From Chitinophaga pendula (GTDB taxonomy: Bacteria > Bacteroidota > Bacteroidia > Chitinophagales > Chitinophagaceae), in NCBI RefSeq assembly GCF_020386615.1, contig NZ_CP077769.1, forward strand, positions 6,807,501 to 6,871,500: a DNA stretch of 64,000 nucleotides, written 5' to 3'. A program made the position numbers and the translations under genes. Of this stretch, positions 61,256 through 64,000 are shown piece by piece. How positions within the stretch are numbered: position 1 is the stretch's first letter; each line of letters begins with the position of its first letter. A model generated the notes under the pieces. That model was not told the origin of the DNA, ran no database searches, and worked only from the letters and a program-made list of their open reading frames with translations.

Positions 61256-62254
61256 CAGGACTTCCGGCTGCTGGAGTTGGAGGGACATACCGGTGGCAAT
61301 GCTGCTTATGGCGAGCAGAGTGTGATGGGATACGGGTCTTTCCCAGACTTAATGCGGCGGGAGGGATTTACTGCTGAAGGATTACGCTGGTATATCGACT
61401 ATTACTGCCGGGATGGCTATGGGGCGGGTATTGAGCAGGTGTCGGCCTGGGCAGGCATCCATTATTTTGCCGGCAGGAAGGAGCGTGCTGCCAATGCGGA
61501 GTCGCATACACAGCTTACCTGGCCGGAAGGTAATGGCCGGCTGGTCAAGTTATTGCAACCTTATAGTCAACAGGAGACATTGACAGGGGCGTTGGCTTAC
61601 CAGGTACAGCTACAGGAAGGAACGGTATGGGTGGATTATTACGATGTACGCACCTATACGACTAAACGCATGATTGCCGACCGGTGTATGATGGCTACTC
61701 TTCAATTTATAACCCAGTGTTTACTGGGAGCGGTACCTGCACCCGCATTTACCTATTCTCCCTGGACGGTGGACAATATCACGCTATCGCATATACCGGA
61801 ATCTACTGGTCAGGCTATCAGCTGGGATAATGTATTTTATCAGCATCCTTCTCTAGGATATGTTTGTGCACAGCATCAGTTGCTGACGCAGCAGCCGCCG
61901 GAGCCGGCAGTGGTGACCTATTACCTGCCGCTGGATCAGCTGGACCCTGTTGCTTGCCGGAAACACGCCTTACAACTGGCACCTACGCATTGGGTGCAAT
62001 TGATCACTGATGAGCTGGAAAAGGTGCATCCTGGTATTCATCAGGTTATACAGGAGATCAATATCTGGATCTGGGGGCATGGGATGATACGGTCGATACC
62101 TGGCTTTATCAGCTGGGCAGCACGTATGGAGGCGCAGCAGAGCAAGGGGGACCGTATTTTTTTGCCCATTCTGATCTGAGTGGGATCTCCATATTTGAAG
62201 AAGCATTTTATCATGGCAACAATGCTGCGAGAGCAGTTATCCGTTCTCTCTAAG
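61256..62254 (+). pseudogene. Decayed FAD-dependent oxidoreductase gene
   Basis: Similarity begins abruptly at DFRLLELEGHTGGNAAYG, where the N-terminal FAD-binding GxGxxG segment should precede, then continues through LRWYIDYYCRDGYGAG, VSAWAGIHYFAGR, TWPEGNGRLVKLL and NIWIWGHGMIRSIPGFI. A large piece (about 60-100 residues expected after GGNAAYG) is also missing. At 62157-62163 a run of seven T shifts the frame; with eight T the protein would continue FFAHSDLSGISIFEEAFYHG and end at 62254. Homologues I recall sit next to spermidine synthase in Bacteroidota. Confidence 0.75.
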
Positions 62255-62269
62255 GGCCCGTGTTGTGAG

Positions 62270-62649
62270 CAACCCTGGATCTATGCCCGTTGGCTGGATG
62301 GCTGGTTTATATTATTGCCACCTTCACTTTGTGCGGCAGCAATATGGATTTCTGCGTATCTACAGTCGTAGGGAGGGGCAGTCCGGCTATAGCCGCTGGC
62401 TGGATAGCGCCAATACGGTGTTGTGTTGTTCCTGGGTATTGTGGTTTTCCTGGCTTATGTAGAGGAAGGGTTGTGGGATGGGCTGGTATGGCGGGAACAT
62501 GCCGGTATTTTCAGTTGGGCGAGCCAGTTGCCGGGGAAGCCTGGCTGGCGGTGGTGGTGCCATTATTAGCCCTGCCTCAGTTGACGCATTATATCCTGGA
62601 TGGTTTTATCTGGAAGAAGCGAGATGGCGTTGGGGTGTTGCATCAGTAG
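62270..62649 (+). pseudogene. Decayed membrane-protein gene
   Basis: Pieces of one small polytopic protein in different frames: YARWLDGWFILLPPSLCAA near 62282, VEEGLWDGLVWREHAGIFSW near 62455, and LALPQLTHYILDGFIWKKRD ending before 62649. The last motif, HYxLDGxIWK, is typical of a Bacteroidota membrane protein of unknown function that accompanies the oxidoreductase. At least two frameshifts. Confidence 0.6.
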
Positions 62650-62824
62650 GGGCCGGATATACGTTTGGGTATAGGAATGATATAGGATAACTATAGGTTA
62701 ATTATGGGAGAGGTGGACGTGAGGGTGTATCTATTTAATAATCAGTTGATTACAAAGCATTTTCCGCATATTTAAGTGTGTCATAAATGCGCTCTCTTGG
62801 GTGTGATTGTGCAAAAAAGAAAAG

Positions 62825-62863
62825 CGACTACCTTGTTTTGGAGGGTAGTCGTTTTTCTTTTTT
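62825..62863. terminator. Bidirectional terminator before the ABC exporter stop
   Basis: CGACTACC (62825-62832) and GGTAGTCG (62844-62851) with A-rich sequence to the left and TTTTTCTTTTTT to the right. Confidence 0.8.
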
Positions 62864-62876
62864 ATAGGCCGTGTGA

Positions 62877-64000
62877 TTATTTGAATTCCTGCATTTCCAC
62901 CAATCTTTTGTAGATACCATTTTGTGCGATGAGTGCTTCGTGGTTACCTCTTTCTTTGATTTCTCCTTTGTCGAGTACGATGATCTCGTGTGCGTGCTGG
63001 ATGGTGGAGAGTCGGTGAGCGATTACGATGGTGGTTCTATTTTCCATCAGTTTATCGAGGGCTTCCTGTACGAGTTTTTCTGACTCGGTATCCAGTGCGG
63101 AGGTGGCTTCGTCGAGGATGAGGATGGGGGGATTTTTGAAGATGGCGCGAGCGATGGTCAGGCGTTGGCGTTGGCCACCGCTTAGTTTGGAGCCTCTTTC
63201 ACCTATGACGGTATCGTATCCGTTTTCCAGTTGCGCGATGAATTCGTGGGCGTTGGCGATCTTGGCGGCCCGTATGACGGCTTCGGGGTCGGGGTTGGGT
63301 TGGCCGAAGGCGATGTTGTTTAATACGGAGTCGTTGAAAAGGATGGCTTCCTGTGATACCATACCCATTTGCTGGCGGAGGTCATGGGTTTTGAGGTCTC
63401 TGATATCGTGCCCGTCGATGGTGATAGCGCCGGCGGTTACGTCGTAGAAACGGGGGAGGAGGTCGACCATAGTGGATTTACCTGCACCGCTTTTGCCGAC
63501 GAGTGCGATCATGCGGCCTTTGTGGATGGTGAGGTTGACATCTTTGAGTACGTTTGTTTGTTCGTATCCGAAGGTAACGTTGTTGTATTTGATCTCTCTT
63601 TCAAAGCCCTGGATGCTTTTGGCGTCGGGTTTGTCTTTGATTGGATTGTCGATATCGATGATGCGCAGTACTCTTTCGCCGGCGGCGAGGCCGCGTTGCA
63701 TGACGGTGAAGGCGCCTGCGATATTTTTAGCGGGGGTGATGATCTGGAAGTAAAGTGCGATATAGGCGATAAAGGCGGAGGCGGAGAGGGTGCTTTGTCC
63801 GTTGAGGATGAGGCGGCCGCCATATACGATGATCACTACTATGACGAGTACACCCAGTACTTCGGAGATGGGGGAGGCCAGCTCGCGTTGGTTTTGGATG
63901 GATTTAACGGTGTAGCTGAATTCGTTGTTCTCTTTATCGAACTTTTTACGCATGAAATTTTCGGCGTTGAAAGCTTTGATGATACGGATACCGGAGAGGC
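62877..64000 (-). CDS. ABC exporter, MsbA-like, ATPase plus part of membrane domain (truncated by window edge)
   Basis: The frame is open to the window end; the visible part is the last two membrane helices and the whole nucleotide-binding domain. Reading from the edge: SGIRIIKAFNAENFMRKKF, coupling region and transmembrane helices, then Walker A VGKSGAGKST, Q-loop MVSQEAILF, signature LSGGQRQR, Walker B LILDEATSALD, H-loop IAHRLST. A half-transporter fusion, like MsbA lipid flippases or multidrug exporters; the substrate cannot be told. Codons end in G/T more than in the left of the window. An ATG at 63953 is internal, not the start. Confidence 0.95.
   Translation of the reverse strand, partial: LSGIRIIKAFNAENFMRKKFDKENNEFSYTVKSIQNQRELASPISEVLGVLVIVVIIVYGGRLILNGQSTLSASAFIAYIALYFQIITPAKNIAGAFTVMQRGLAAGERVLRIIDIDNPIKDKPDAKSIQGFEREIKYNNVTFGYEQTNVLKDVNLTIHKGRMIALVGKSGAGKSTMVDLLPRFYDVTAGAITIDGHDIRDLKTHDLRQQMGMVSQEAILFNDSVLNNIAFGQPNPDPEAVIRAAKIANAHEFIAQLENGYDTVIGERGSKLSGGQRQRLTIARAIFKNPPILILDEATSALDTESEKLVQEALDKLMENRTTIVIAHRLSTIQHAHEIIVLDKGEIKERGNHEALIAQNGIYKRLVEMQEFK

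Overview
The window is a chromosomal segment of a Bacteroidota bacterium, most likely a Chitinophaga-like member of the Chitinophagaceae. Supporting signs are promoters of the TAnnTTTG type (some paired with an upstream TTG/TTTG), absence of clear Shine-Dalgarno sequences, a single-chain dimeric glycyl-tRNA synthetase, DUF5686/carboxypeptidase-regulatory-like and CreD/winged-helix proteins, and a DksA-like protein with a long Lys/Ala/Pro tail. These lineage assignments rest on family knowledge, not on a search. No rRNA, complete tRNA, CRISPR array, phage or transposase gene was seen; this is mostly core genome with one decayed patch.

Layout. 1-10.2 kb: truncated aldehyde dehydrogenase, PDZ protein, alaS, M23 peptidase, MerR regulator, thioredoxin-fold protein, an intergenic direct repeat, then an MscS channel and an amidohydrolase with overlapping ends. 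10.3-16.0 kb: prfA, an EF-hand/polyQ protein, an OmpA-like lipoprotein, a VanZ-like protein, gcvH, a cyclophilin, a GNAT acetyltransferase and a small conserved protein. 16.3-20.3 kb: a short aerotolerance (Bat-type) operon, MoxR ATPase - DUF58 - DUF4381/BatD-like - BatA. 20.4-26.3 kb: rsgA, two tiny lipoproteins not longer than 55 residues, a gamma-carbonic-anhydrase-like protein, a class III aminotransferase, and a large DUF5686 outer-membrane protein. 26.3-30.4 kb: a repeat-rich gap followed by a membrane protein / winged-helix regulator / CreD cluster whose two promoters share a palindrome, then a DgkA-type kinase and a DUF1361 protein.

30.4-46 kb: a 1124-residue outer-membrane protein built from a dead-looking peptidase domain, a propeller and a barrel; a metallo-beta-lactamase-fold hydrolase; a lipid-linked sugar flippase; arfB; an unknown polytopic protein; mazG-like and dtd genes; a YihY/BrkB protein; glyS; a ferredoxin-NADP-reductase-like protein; and mfd. 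46-58.6 kb: a SIMPL protein, small lipoproteins, gyrB, an AsmA-like protein, an AraC regulator with a symmetric cysteine cluster, a PepSY-like protein, ileS and the DksA/H1-like fusion. 58.8-64 kb: a glycosyltransferase fused to a degenerate HAD domain, about 2 kb of broken genes (spermidine synthase, an FAD-dependent oxidoreductase, a membrane protein), and the 3' part of an MsbA-like ABC exporter running off the end.

Functional themes. Translation and its quality control are heavily represented (alaS, glyS, ileS, prfA, arfB, dtd, rsgA), together with cell-envelope assembly and stress. Strand composition changes within the window: the + strand is rich in C over G on the left and in G over C on the right, with the change around 41-48 kb near mfd and gyrB, which would fit a nearby replication origin. 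The most unusual items are the shared palindromes of the CreD cluster, the dispersed intergenic repeat family, the decayed polyamine-type cluster, and several proteins that keep a fold but have lost catalytic or metal-binding residues.
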